From the NCBI GenBank assembly GCA_029560815.1, contig JAKQKF010000046.1, positions 6,457 through 70,456 on the forward strand: a stretch of DNA of 64,000 nucleotides. The letters are read 5' to 3'. This document shows positions 1 to 8,883 of this stretch, piece after piece. The position numbers and the translations under genes are program-made. The notes beneath the pieces were generated by a model, which saw only the letters and a list, made by a program, of their open reading frames with translations, ran no database searches and was not told where the DNA came from. How positions within the stretch are numbered: position 1 is the first letter of the stretch; every line of letters begins with the position of its first letter. The DNA is from a bacterium. GTDB taxonomy: Bacteria; KSB1; UBA2214.

Positions 1-1
1 C

Positions 2-3000
2 CGTCTGCACGATGCCGCCGGAAATATTCTGTCGCAGCAGGTTACGGCTGCGGATGGCGCTTTCCTCTTCAGCCGTCTGGCACCGGCTCCCTACTTCCTC
101 AGCTTCGTGCCGCCGGCCGGATACGCACTGACCCTGTTCACGGCGGATACCACCAGCATGCTCAACAGCGACGCCGGCGAGGGCAACAGCCGCACCGCCC
201 TGACGGTGCTGGGCCAGGGAGAGAACGATCTCACCTGGGGCGCCGGTTTCTATGAGCTCTCCTCGCTCGGCGACTATGTCTGGTATGATTTCAACATGAA
301 CGGTATCCAGGATGCGGATGAATCCCCGGTGGAAAATGTCTCTGTCATGCTGCTCGATGCAGACGGTATCGTCGTCGATTCGACCCGGACCGGAGCCGAT
401 GGATTCTACTACTTTCCGGATCTTGTCCCCGATGCCTATACGGTCAAATTCGTCCTGCCTGCGCACTATATCTTCACTCAGCCGGATGCAGGCAACAATA
501 ACGCTCTCGACAGCGACGCCGACCGGACCTCCGGCCTGACCACGGAAATCAGTCTGGGCCTGGCGGTCCATGATTCCACCTGGGATGCCGGCCTCATCAA
601 ACTGGCCTCCGTCGGCGACTATGTCTGGGAAGACAACAGTAACGACGGGGTGCAGGATGCTGATGAAATGGGCCTGCCCGGCATCCGCGTCGTCCTCACC
701 GATACCCTCGGCAATCCGGTCGCGGAGACAGTCACGGACGAAAACGGCAACTATCTCTTCGATGATGTCGTGCCGGGCTGCTACATCGTCAGCGTCGATG
801 AAACGACCCTGCCGCGCAGCTACGTCACCAGCACCTACAACAATCCCATGACGCTCTGCCTGGCTCCGGATGAGCACCGCCGCGATGCCGATTTCGGCTA
901 CCGCTCCAACTATGGCAGCATCGGCGATTTCGTCTGGTTCGATATCAACCGCGACGGCCTGCAGGATCCGGGCGAACCGGGAATCCCCAATGTTCTCCTG
1001 CGCCTCGAGGAGATCAACACCGGCGAGACCGCCAAGCAGCTCACCAATGCCGAAGGCAAGTACCTCTTCAGAACGCTCCTGCCCGGCGAGTATCGCGTCT
1101 ATGTCGATGTCTCGACCCTGCCTGAAGGGTATTTCCTGACCTCGGCTTTCAGCGAGTACATCGTCACTCTCGCCGATCAGCAGCACTACCGGGAGGCCGA
1201 TTTCGGCTACTGGCGCGAGGATGCCGGCTGCGACAAACTCGTTCTGGCCTGGTATGAACCCTGGTACGACCGTGCCAACGCCGATTCCTCCCTGCGCCAC
1301 TGGAAACCGGAGTATCTGGGCGGACAGGCCGACACCAGCCTCTTCGAATTCTTCTCGTCCCGCGATCCCCTGGTGTGGGAGTACGACATTCTCCTCGCCT
1401 GGGCATCCGGCATCGATGGCTTTGTCGTCGATTGGTTCGGACACAAGTCGTATGAAAACATCGGTATCAACGGTCTTCTGGATACGGCGGACCGCCTGTG
1501 GGAGCGCTACAATGGTCAGGGCTTTAACTTCCAGATCATCTGCTCCTACAATGAACGCGCTATCGGCGCCATCGACTCCAATATGGTCTACGTCGCCGAT
1601 TCGCTCATGACCCATCCCGCCTACTGGGGCACCCGCGAGGGACGCCGCCGGCCGCTCTGGATCTACAATCAGCCGGAGGTGACCATCCTGCCCGAGACCT
1701 ACCGTGTCGTGGCGGATACCACGCTGCCCAAGGATGCCTTCCTCGCTTGGAACGGCGTCGAGGATGAGATCTTTGTCCCCATGGATGTGGTTTATCCCTG
1801 GGTGCAGACCCTGCCCGAAAAGTGGGACAACCTCACCGGCAAGGATTGGGGCAAGCCCTATCTTGACCAGTTCTATGCACGGGCCAACTCGCCCGCCGCA
1901 CAGGGTAATCTCCTCTTCGGCGTACGCAGTGTCTGGCCCGGCTATGATGATCGCAGCTGGACAATCGGCGACAAACACTGGATGTCCCGTCGCGATACCC
2001 TCACCTACCGTTGGACCTGGGAAGAGGCCTTTGCTTACAAGGGCGCTCTGGATATGCCGTGGATCCTGATCGAAACCTGGAATGATCACAACCGCGGCAG
2101 CGCCATCCAGCCTTCGCTTGAATGGCATTACAATTTCATCGTCAAGACCCGCGACTATGTGCGCAAGCACAAGAACGACTGCCGCGAATATGACTTTGAA
2201 AACCTCGGTCTCCTGGTGCCACAGCATATCCACCAGGCCCGCATCGCCGCCCGGCTGCGTCCGGACCAGGCCGCGGCCATCGAAGCCAAAGCGGAAAGGG
2301 CCATGGACCTCTTCTTCGCCCGCCGCCACCTCGATGCCATCTCCCTGGCAGACGATGCCGCCGGCATCGCACCGAACAAGGTCACCGTCATCGAAACCCC
2401 GCTCACCGGCATCAAGATCAGCTGGGAGCCCGCAGTCCACGCCTCCGGCTATGTGCTCTACACTGCCAAGGATCGCAGCCATTTCGAGCCCTGCTCCTTT
2501 ATCCGGCCCGATTCGCTCTTCCTTGGCAACGTCACCGAGTACACCCTGATGCGTCAGGACCGCGACAAGCTCTTCCTGGCCGTCGTGCCGGTCAATGACG
2601 CGATCAATCCCTACGCCAACGGGGCCTGGTTCCAGAACAACCTCACCGGAGCCGACGTGACCAGCTCAGTCACTGCTGCTGCTGATGGGAAAGAGCTGAA
2701 ACCCAACCAGCTTGTCTTCATCTCCGGCTCGCCCACCCACAGCAAGGAGGGCTGGGAGAAGGCAGTTGACGGCGTTACGGAAGGATGGGGCGGCACGGCA
2801 ACAGCCCTCTCGCCTGAGTACGGTAACGCCCAGAAATCGCCGTGGGCCATCTACGGCTTTGCAGACGGAGGCCTCTACAAGTTCAACTACCTCGTCCTGC
2901 AGACCGACAATGGCAGCGATGATGACAGCGAATCAGGCCGTCAGGCTGCCCGTTTCAAGGTGCTGGTCTCCACTGCAAGCACCGAAGAGGCTGATTTCAA

Positions 3001-3466
3001 GGAGGTCTATACCTCCCGGATCAAGAGCGGCGATGAGACCTGGTATGCGCTCGGCACCAACGTCAAGGCCCGCTACGTCAAGCTGGTCCTTCTGGAACCG
3101 GTCTACAGCCTCTACCGTCAGGTAGTGGAGTTCCAGGTCCAGACCAAGAGCCGCCTCGGCGCCGTGCCGGCGAACGAAGCCGAAGAGGTCGCGGAGATTC
3201 CGCAGACCTTCAAGCTCGAAAACAATTATCCCAATCCCTTCAACGGCACTACCAAGTTCCGCTACCAGCTGCCTGCGCAGGCCCGGGTCTCCCTCCGGAT
3301 CTACGATGTCCTCGGCAGGGAGGTGGCGATTCTGGTCGATCAGGAACAGGCACCAGGCATTTACGAGACCGCCTGGCGTCCGCAGGAGATGGCGAGCGGT
3401 ATTTACTTCTACCGTCTGGTCGCTGGCAGCTATACCAAAATCCAGCGCATGCTCTATCTCAAGTAG
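2..3466 (+). CDS. Secreted GH99/GH71-like protein with SdrD B-like repeats and type IX sorting domain (5' truncated)
   Basis: The frame is open from base 2, so the true start lies upstream of the window; about 1,154 residues are present. In order: four to five SdrD B-like Ig repeats (roughly residues 1-405; recurring GDYVW.D.N.DG.QD..E), a glycoside hydrolase 99/71-like domain (about 410-727; opens LAWYEPWYD and contains GIDGFVVDWFG), a helical linker and Fn3-like stretch, a discoidin-like beta-sandwich (about 930-1065), and a C-terminal sorting domain with YPNPFN, IYDVLGREV and GIYFYRL. GH99 members cleave alpha-mannosides, but substrate and activity are not shown here. The tail is the known signal for type IX secretion in FCB bacteria, so the protein is inferred to be exported and surface-attached or released. 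A terminator follows 40 bp downstream. Confidence 0.8.
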   Translation, partial: RLHDAAGNILSQQVTAADGAFLFSRLAPAPYFLSFVPPAGYALTLFTADTTSMLNSDAGEGNSRTALTVLGQGENDLTWGAGFYELSSLGDYVWYDFNMNGIQDADESPVENVSVMLLDADGIVVDSTRTGADGFYYFPDLVPDAYTVKFVLPAHYIFTQPDAGNNNALDSDADRTSGLTTEISLGLAVHDSTWDAGLIKLASVGDYVWEDNSNDGVQDADEMGLPGIRVVLTDTLGNPVAETVTDENGNYLFDDVVPGCYIVSVDETTLPRSYVTSTYNNPMTLCLAPDEHRRDADFGYRSNYGSIGDFVWFDINRDGLQDPGEPGIPNVLLRLEEINTGETAKQLTNAEGKYLFRTLLPGEYRVYVDVSTLPEGYFLTSAFSEYIVTLADQQHYREADFGYWREDAGCDKLVLAWYEPWYDRANADSSLRHWKPEYLGGQADTSLFEFFSSRDPLVWEYDILLAWASGIDGFVVDWFGHKSYENIGINGLLDTADRLWERYNGQGFNFQIICSYNERAIGAIDSNMVYVADSLMTHPAYWGTREGRRRPLWIYNQPEVTILPETYRVVADTTLPKDAFLAWNGVEDEIFVPMDVVYPWVQTLPEKWDNLTGKDWGKPYLDQFYARANSPAAQGNLLFGVRSVWPGYDDRSWTIGDKHWMSRRDTLTYRWTWEEAFAYKGALDMPWILIETWNDHNRGSAIQPSLEWHYNFIVKTRDYVRKHKNDCREYDFENLGLLVPQHIHQARIAARLRPDQAAAIEAKAERAMDLFFARRHLDAISLADDAAGIAPNKVTVIETPLTGIKISWEPAVHASGYVLYTAKDRSHFEPCSFIRPDSLFLGNVTEYTLMRQDRDKLFLAVVPVNDAINPYANGAWFQNNLTGADVTSSVTAAADGKELKPNQLVFISGSPTHSKEGWEKAVDGVTEGWGGTATALSPEYGNAQKSPWAIYGFADGGLYKFNYLVLQTDNGSDDDSESGRQAARFKVLVSTASTEEADFKEVYTSRIKSGDETWYALGTNVKARYVKLVLLEPVYSLYRQVVEFQVQTKSRLGAVPANEAEEVAEIPQTFKLENNYPNPFNGTTKFRYQLPAQARVSLRIYDVLGREVAILVDQEQAPGIYETAWRPQEMASGIYFYRLVAGSYTKIQRMLYLK

Positions 3467-3506
3467 AAGAGAAACGCAAAGCTGATCTTCTATCTCTGAA
3501 TAAAAT

Positions 3507-3541
3507 GCCGGGAAAGCCGCAAGGCCTTCCCGGCGTTTTTT
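3507..3541 (+). terminator. Intrinsic terminator after the GH99-like gene
   Basis: A 12-bp GC-rich stem (GCCGGGAAAGCC with GGCCTTCCCGGC, one mismatch) with a GCAA loop is followed by six T residues. It lies 40 bp past the stop codon. Confidence 0.85.
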
Positions 3542-3638
3542 ATGCATCCTTTTTCTCGCTCAATTTCCGCAGCGGCGGTGTATTGCCATTACATTTATTA
3601 CCAAATAGTACCTTCATTCACTTCAGTGAGGAATCGCT

Positions 3639-4172
3639 ATGAAAAAGATCTGCGTTTTGGCCCTGTTGCTGATGGGGATGGCGCTAATGACCGGCTGCAC
3701 ACTCTCCAAGGATTTTATCGTCACACTGGAAAAAGAGTACACCGTCAATTATAATGGCACTTCCTACTCCAAGGCCGAACTCATCAATGCCACCTCGTTC
3801 AGCGACGATCTGGACAAGTTCGAGGACGATCTTAAATCGGTCAATGTGACCAAAGTTACCTACATAGTGACCTATTTTAACGGTCCCGCCAGCCAGCAGA
3901 TCAACAGCGCACTGCTTTCGGTCGCTCCTGCGGATGGAAGCTCTTTCACGACCCTGACCTCCTTTGCCAATGTCAATCTGGCGAGCGTTGCTGCAAAGGA
4001 GCAGGAAGTGGAAGTCGATGAAGCGGGTGAGGAGGTGGTGGAGGATGAATTGCTCGGGGCTGACCACTCACTCCAGATGAAATTTGCCGGCACTGCAAAC
4101 CAGGCGCCGCTCAACTTTAAGATAAAATTCAAGGTGACCTGCAAGGTCAAGTATGAGAAGAAGCTGATCTAA
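3639..4172 (+). CDS. Hypothetical lipoprotein
   Basis: The 177-residue protein starts with a lipoprotein signal peptide: two lysines, a hydrophobic run and the lipobox LMTGC with Cys20. It should therefore be acylated and anchored in the envelope. The mature part is mostly beta-strand-like, with an acidic, low-complexity insert near residues 127-145 (many E and D, VEVDEAGEEVVEDE) and a basic C terminus. No family is recognised. The start is supported by GAGGA about 8 bases upstream. The gene stands alone between two terminators. Confidence 0.75.
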   Translation: MKKICVLALLLMGMALMTGCTLSKDFIVTLEKEYTVNYNGTSYSKAELINATSFSDDLDKFEDDLKSVNVTKVTYIVTYFNGPASQQINSALLSVAPADGSSFTTLTSFANVNLASVAAKEQEVEVDEAGEEVVEDELLGADHSLQMKFAGTANQAPLNFKIKFKVTCKVKYEKKLI

Positions 4173-4173
4173 T

Positions 4174-4203
4174 AAAAAAGGCCCCTGAAAAGGGGCCTTT
4201 TTT
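4174..4203 (+). terminator. Terminator, probably bidirectional
   Basis: A perfect AAGGCCCCT/AGGGGCCTT stem with a short GAAA loop is flanked by A6 and T6. It can end the lipoprotein transcript and also the convergent peptidase gene, which stops at 4326. Confidence 0.85.
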
Positions 4204-4325
4204 ATTGCCTTGACCTGTAACTGCTCTGCTTTCGACGCGCCGGCTTTCGTCCGCATTCTATAATCAGGAGATGGTGAACAGCCTGAAGATGCTCGTGTGC
4301 CGGGAAACGGGTGCTGCACGCTCTT

Positions 4326-6200
4326 CTATTTGCGCTTGTCGAGAATCTTTTCGATTTCGTCCATGGTGCGGTTCATCGCCGCCATCGCCTGGGTGAAGGG
4401 TTCGGTGGTGGTCATATCCACGCCCGCCTTTTTCAGCAGCTCGATCGGGTAATCCGAACCGCCTGCTGAAATGAATTCCAGGTAGGACTCTACGGCGCCT
4501 TTTTCATGATTGAGAATCTTCCGGGAAAGGGCCGTCGAAGCGGTAAAGGCTGTGGAGTATTGATATACATAAAAGTTGTAATAAAAATGGGGGATGAAAG
4601 CCCATTCCAGTGCGTAAAGGTCATCCACATCGCAGATCCCTTGATCGGCTCCGTAATATTTCCTGAAAATCGCCCGGTAGAGCTCGGTCAGCTTGTCCCC
4701 GGTCAGGGTCTCACCGCGCTCCGCCGCCTCGTGGATGGCCAGCTCGAATTCGGCGAACTGGGTCTGGCGGAAAAGGGTTCCCTTGATGCCGTCCAGATGG
4801 CTCATCAGCAGGGAGAGCCGGATATCGTCATCCTTGATCGTTTTGAGAATGTGATCGATGAGAAGGGCTTCATTCAGGGTGCTGGCCACTTCAGCGACGA
4901 AGATGGGATAGTCGGCGAGCGGGTAGGGCTGGCTGCTGTTGGAAAAGTGGCTGTGCAGGGCATGGCCCAACTCGTGCGCCAGTGTGCTGACATCGTTGTA
5001 CTGGCCGCTGTAGTTCATCAGGATGTAGGGGTGCACGTCATAGGCCGAGCCGTTGGAATAGGCGCCTGAGCGCTTGCCGGTTGTGGGATAGAGATCGATC
5101 CAGCGGGAACGAAAGGCCTCCTCAACCACTTTCTGGTAGTCACTGCCGAGGGGGGCGAGTGCAGTGAGAATCAGCTGCCGGGCCTCGTCATAGGCATAGT
5201 TCAGTTCTACCCCCTTGACGACCGGTGCGTAGAGGTCGTGGTACTCCAGCTGTGGGACCCCGAGCATGCGCTGGCGCAGCTTGAGATATCGGTGGAAGGT
5301 GGGCAGATTCGTGTTGATGTTTCTGATCAGAGCGTGATAGACCTCGACCGGAATCGCATTGTCATCCAGGGCGGTGGAGAGACAATTCTCGTAGCGCCGC
5401 GCTCGCGCATAAAACATGTCACGTTTGACGTTGGCATAGAGCTGCGTGCCGAAAGTGCGGCGGAACTGCCCCAACGTTGTAAAAAAGGCCTGGAAGACCT
5501 TCTCCCGGTCTTCGCGGACGGGCAGGGTGCGATAGCGGCTGTAACCCGCCTGATCTACCAGCACAGTGGTGCCATCGCTCAGCTTAACCTCGGGATAAGG
5601 CAGTTCGGCATTGCTGAAGATGGAATAGGTGGAATAGGCGGCATCGGACATCAGGCCAGCCTCGGCGACGATCTTTTCCTCGGCGGCGGAGAGCTTGTGG
5701 GCTTTCCGGCGCAGCACATCCCGCAGATAAAAAGCATAGGTTTCCAGCCCTTCCTCCTGCGCGATGAACTGGTCGATCCGGGCAGAAGTGAGGGCGGCGA
5801 TCTCGGGTTCGATAAAAGCCAGACGGCTGGATAGGTCGACGCCGAGCTGGCTGGTTTCCTGCTTCATCGCCAGGGCTTCGCTGTCCCGGGTATCCTGGTC
5901 GGAGAGCAGACCGGCATAGGTGGAGAGCCGGCCGAACCGGCGAGATAGCTCGGTGCGCAGCTCGAGACAGGCGTAAAGATCGCGGGCGGAACTGGCTAGT
6001 TTCCCCTGGAAAGCGGCGATCTCGGGCACAAGATCGTTGAGCTGATTCATGGCGTTCCGCCAGGCTGCTGCGTCCGGAAAAAGATCGGCTGTATTCCAGG
6101 TATACTCGGGCGCAACTTCTGTGCGCGGGCGGGTCTGGCTCTGCACGACACCGGCGGTGGTTAAAAGCAGGATCATACACAGTACCTCGACAGGTTTCAT
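4326..6200 (-). CDS. pepF: Exported oligoendopeptidase F-type M3 metallopeptidase
   Basis: This 624-residue zinc peptidase cleaves short peptides. The catalytic motif HELGH is at residues 409-413, with Glu437 (FVAEVAST) as the likely third zinc ligand. The arrangement matches PepF, whose usual length is about 600. Unlike typical cytoplasmic PepF it begins with an apparent signal peptide (MKPVEVLCMI then LLLTTAGVVQSQ), so export to the periplasm is likely. AAGGAG lies 8 bases before the ATG. Together with glutamate dehydrogenase at 43656 it fits growth on peptides. It is transcribed alone, divergently from the gene at 6416. Confidence 0.9.
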   Translation of the reverse strand: MKPVEVLCMILLLTTAGVVQSQTRPRTEVAPEYTWNTADLFPDAAAWRNAMNQLNDLVPEIAAFQGKLASSARDLYACLELRTELSRRFGRLSTYAGLLSDQDTRDSEALAMKQETSQLGVDLSSRLAFIEPEIAALTSARIDQFIAQEEGLETYAFYLRDVLRRKAHKLSAAEEKIVAEAGLMSDAAYSTYSIFSNAELPYPEVKLSDGTTVLVDQAGYSRYRTLPVREDREKVFQAFFTTLGQFRRTFGTQLYANVKRDMFYARARRYENCLSTALDDNAIPVEVYHALIRNINTNLPTFHRYLKLRQRMLGVPQLEYHDLYAPVVKGVELNYAYDEARQLILTALAPLGSDYQKVVEEAFRSRWIDLYPTTGKRSGAYSNGSAYDVHPYILMNYSGQYNDVSTLAHELGHALHSHFSNSSQPYPLADYPIFVAEVASTLNEALLIDHILKTIKDDDIRLSLLMSHLDGIKGTLFRQTQFAEFELAIHEAAERGETLTGDKLTELYRAIFRKYYGADQGICDVDDLYALEWAFIPHFYYNFYVYQYSTAFTASTALSRKILNHEKGAVESYLEFISAGGSDYPIELLKKAGVDMTTTEPFTQAMAAMNRTMDEIEKILDKRK

Positions 6201-6230
6201 AGAGACGGCTCCTTGGCATTATGATGCAGC

Positions 6231-6259
6231 AATATACGTAATTTTACGCTTGGCAGCAA
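6231..6259 (-). promoter_or_regulatory. Putative promoter of the pepF-like gene
   Basis: On the minus strand a TTGCTG -35 box is followed after 17 bases by TATATT, about 30 bases before the start codon. The -10 box equals that of the two best promoters in the window (15948 and 52414); the -35 box is weak. Confidence 0.4.
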
Positions 6260-6338
6260 GCTTCTTGATGCCGTGCGAAGCAGGAGGGAGGCCAGCAGCC
6301 AGCTCAGATGGCAGCGCCCGGTGGGACAAGAAATGCTT

Positions 6339-6367
6339 TTGAATTATTCTTATTTTTGATATATTAC
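6339..6367 (+). promoter_or_regulatory. Putative promoter of the NagB/PIG-L fusion
   Basis: TTGAAT, 17 bases, TATTAC in the AT-rich spacer, about 50 bases before the ATG at 6416. Each box matches the sigma-70 consensus at four of six positions, so this is tentative. Confidence 0.3.
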
Positions 6368-6415
6368 TCTGAAATTGTCAATTTCACTTGAAACTCATTC
6401 TGGCGGATGTGAAAC

Positions 6416-8776
6416 ATGGACAAGAAACAGACAAAAACCGGATCTTCTAAGGTCGAAATGCTGGCCGTGGAGCGGAGCGGCCGCAAGTTCATCTATGCGC
6501 CGCAGGAGAAAATCGCCATCGTCGAGGTGGAGAACTTTCCCATGCTCGGCAAGCTGACTGCGCTTCGTTTCCTCGAATGGGTGCAGGAAAACCCCGAGGG
6601 CATCATCTCCCTGCCCACCGGAAAAACCCCCGAGCACTTTATCAAATGGGTGACCCGCTACCTGCGCGACTGGGAAACCCCCGACATCCGCAAGGATCTG
6701 GAAGCCAACGGCGTCGATGCCGGCAAAAAACCGCAGATGTCCGGCTTGCGCTTCGTGCAGATCGATGAATTCTACCCGATCAATCCCACCCAGGTCAACA
6801 GCTTTTACCACTATATCAATACCTTCTATATCCGCGGCTTCGGACTCGATCCGAAAAAAGCCCTGCTCATCAACGCCTGGGGTCTCGGTGTGCCCGAAAG
6901 CAAGACACCAGCGGAGGCCTTTCCGGACGAAATCGTCGATCTCTCTCTTCGCACCCGTCAGCCCAAGACCCGCCTCGAAAAGATGCAGCAGAAAATTATC
7001 ACCCGCGTGGATCAGTACTGCACCGAATACGAAGCCCAAATCCGCGCCATGGGCGGCATCGGCTTTTTTCTTGGCGGCATCGGACCGGACGGCCACATCG
7101 GCTTCAACGTCCGGGGTTCAGACCACTTTTCGACCACCCGTCTGACCGCTACCAACTACGAAACCCAGGCCGCTGCCGCATCGGACCTCGGCGGCATCGA
7201 GGTCGCCCGCAACCGGCTGGTGATCACGATCGGTCTGGATACCATCACCTATAATCCCCGCTCTGTGGCGATCATCATCGCCGCCGGCGAGGCCAAAGCA
7301 CGTGTCATCAAGGACGCGGTCGAGCAGAAAGCGGACAATCAATACCCCGCTTCCGCTCTCCATAAACTTCCAAACGCCCGCTTTTACCTCACGCATGGCG
7401 CCGCCATCCTGCTCACGGAAAGGCGCTATGAAAATGTCACCAGGATGGACCCCATCCCCGAACACGAGGTCGAACATATCGTTGTTGACCTGGCCAGGGA
7501 GCGGAGAAAGCACCTCTGGGAACTCGACGAGCAAGATTACGCCTCGATCCGCTCATCGGCCCTGGTCCTGAAAAACAGCGGTATGACGCCCGTCCAGCTT
7601 GGTGACTATGTCTCCGCCAGACTTAAAAGCAAGATTGAGGAAGGGCTGGCGCCGCTTGAGGGCCATACTTTTCTCCATACCGCACCCCACCACGATGACA
7701 TCATCCTGGGCTACTGGCCTTATATCATCCACCTGGTGCGCAGCGCCAAAAATTCGCATCACTTCACTTACCTGACCAGCGGCTTCAACGCCGTCACCAA
7801 TACCTATGCCCGCGATCTGCTGGAAAACCTGCAGCGCTTCATTGACACCCAGGAATTCCAGCGCCTGCTCAGTGAAGGCTATTTCGACCCTGCCAATGAA
7901 CTGGGACGCAACCGGGACATGTACCAGTATCTGGACGGGGTGGCCGCCCACAGCGAGTACATGCGGGATGAGGGCGAGGCCCGCCGGCTTTTACGCAATA
8001 TGATCCATATCTTCGAAGAGAGCAGCACCGGCCAGCTTAAAAATCGCGTCGCCGAGCTCATACTCTACTTCAAGACCCAATATCCCGGCAAAAAAGACCT
8101 GCCCTATATCCAGCAGCTCAAGGGAATGATCCGCGAGTGGGAATCGGACCTCAAATGGGGCCACCTCGGCTTTAATTCGAGCCACGTCCACCACCTCCGC
8201 CTCGGCTTTTACAAGGGTGAGATCTTTACCGAGAATCCGCAGGAAGACCGCGATGTGGTGCCGGTGCTGAATCTGCTCAAGCAGGTCCAGCCCTCCGTGG
8301 TCACCCTCGCCTTCGATCCGGAGGGGAGCGGACCCGATACCCATTACAAGGTGCTGCAGACCCTGGCCCAGGCCTTGCAGATCTATGAGAAGGAAAGCGG
8401 CAAACACGACATCCAGGTATGGGGATACCGGAACGTCTGGTTCCGTTTTCATCCCTCTGAGGCGACCACCATGGTGCCGGTTTCGCTTAATTCCCTCTCC
8501 GTGCTTGAATCGGTGTTCGATGCCTGCTTTGGCTCCCAGCGCACCGCGTCGTTCCCCAGCTACGAGTTCGACGGCCCCTTCTCCCAGCTCTCGCGTAAGG
8601 TGCTGGTTGAACAGTATCAGTGGATGAAACTCTGCCTCGGCAGGAGCTATTTCAACGAGAGCACGCATCCCCGGCTGCGCGGCGCTCATGGCATGGTTTA
8701 TCTTAAAAAGATGTCGCTGCAAGAGTTCTACTCCCAGTCCATCGAGCTGCGCAAGCGCATGGAGAGCGCGGAGTAG
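6416..8776 (+). CDS. Glucosamine-6-phosphate deaminase-like / PIG-L (LmbE) deacetylase fusion
   Basis: This 786-residue protein joins two enzymes. Residues about 35-345 form a NagB-like sugar-phosphate isomerase domain (LPTGKTP, QIDEFYPI, GGIGPDGHIGFNV), the family that converts glucosamine-6-P to fructose-6-P and ammonia. Residues about 415-770 form a PIG-L/LmbE de-N-acetylase domain with the zinc motif PHHDD (His425-Asp428) and a second histidine cluster (SSHVHHLRLGFY). PIG-L enzymes remove N-acetyl groups from GlcNAc derivatives. A single chain could deacetylate and then deaminate, but the substrate is inferred. Similar fusions occur, to my knowledge, in Bacteroidota-related bacteria. The protein lacks a signal peptide and is cytoplasmic. 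A strong bidirectional terminator follows. Confidence 0.85.
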   Translation: MDKKQTKTGSSKVEMLAVERSGRKFIYAPQEKIAIVEVENFPMLGKLTALRFLEWVQENPEGIISLPTGKTPEHFIKWVTRYLRDWETPDIRKDLEANGVDAGKKPQMSGLRFVQIDEFYPINPTQVNSFYHYINTFYIRGFGLDPKKALLINAWGLGVPESKTPAEAFPDEIVDLSLRTRQPKTRLEKMQQKIITRVDQYCTEYEAQIRAMGGIGFFLGGIGPDGHIGFNVRGSDHFSTTRLTATNYETQAAAASDLGGIEVARNRLVITIGLDTITYNPRSVAIIIAAGEAKARVIKDAVEQKADNQYPASALHKLPNARFYLTHGAAILLTERRYENVTRMDPIPEHEVEHIVVDLARERRKHLWELDEQDYASIRSSALVLKNSGMTPVQLGDYVSARLKSKIEEGLAPLEGHTFLHTAPHHDDIILGYWPYIIHLVRSAKNSHHFTYLTSGFNAVTNTYARDLLENLQRFIDTQEFQRLLSEGYFDPANELGRNRDMYQYLDGVAAHSEYMRDEGEARRLLRNMIHIFEESSTGQLKNRVAELILYFKTQYPGKKDLPYIQQLKGMIREWESDLKWGHLGFNSSHVHHLRLGFYKGEIFTENPQEDRDVVPVLNLLKQVQPSVVTLAFDPEGSGPDTHYKVLQTLAQALQIYEKESGKHDIQVWGYRNVWFRFHPSEATTMVPVSLNSLSVLESVFDACFGSQRTASFPSYEFDGPFSQLSRKVLVEQYQWMKLCLGRSYFNESTHPRLRGAHGMVYLKKMSLQEFYSQSIELRKRMESAE

Positions 8777-8820
8777 GCAGCCGCTCAAGTCAGGGATGGA
8801 GGCCGCCCTCCACCACCATA

Positions 8821-8862
8821 AAAAAATAGAGCCGGACAAACTTGTCCGGCTCTATTTTTTTT
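8821..8862. terminator. Bidirectional intrinsic terminator
   Basis: A near-perfect 19-bp inverted repeat centred on 8840 (core ATAGAGCCGGACAA / TTGTCCGGCTCTAT) has an A-run on the left and a T-run on the right. It separates convergent genes ending at 8776 (+) and 8884 (-). Confidence 0.9.
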
Positions 8863-8883
8863 ACCTCTGCCGCCCGATCCTGC

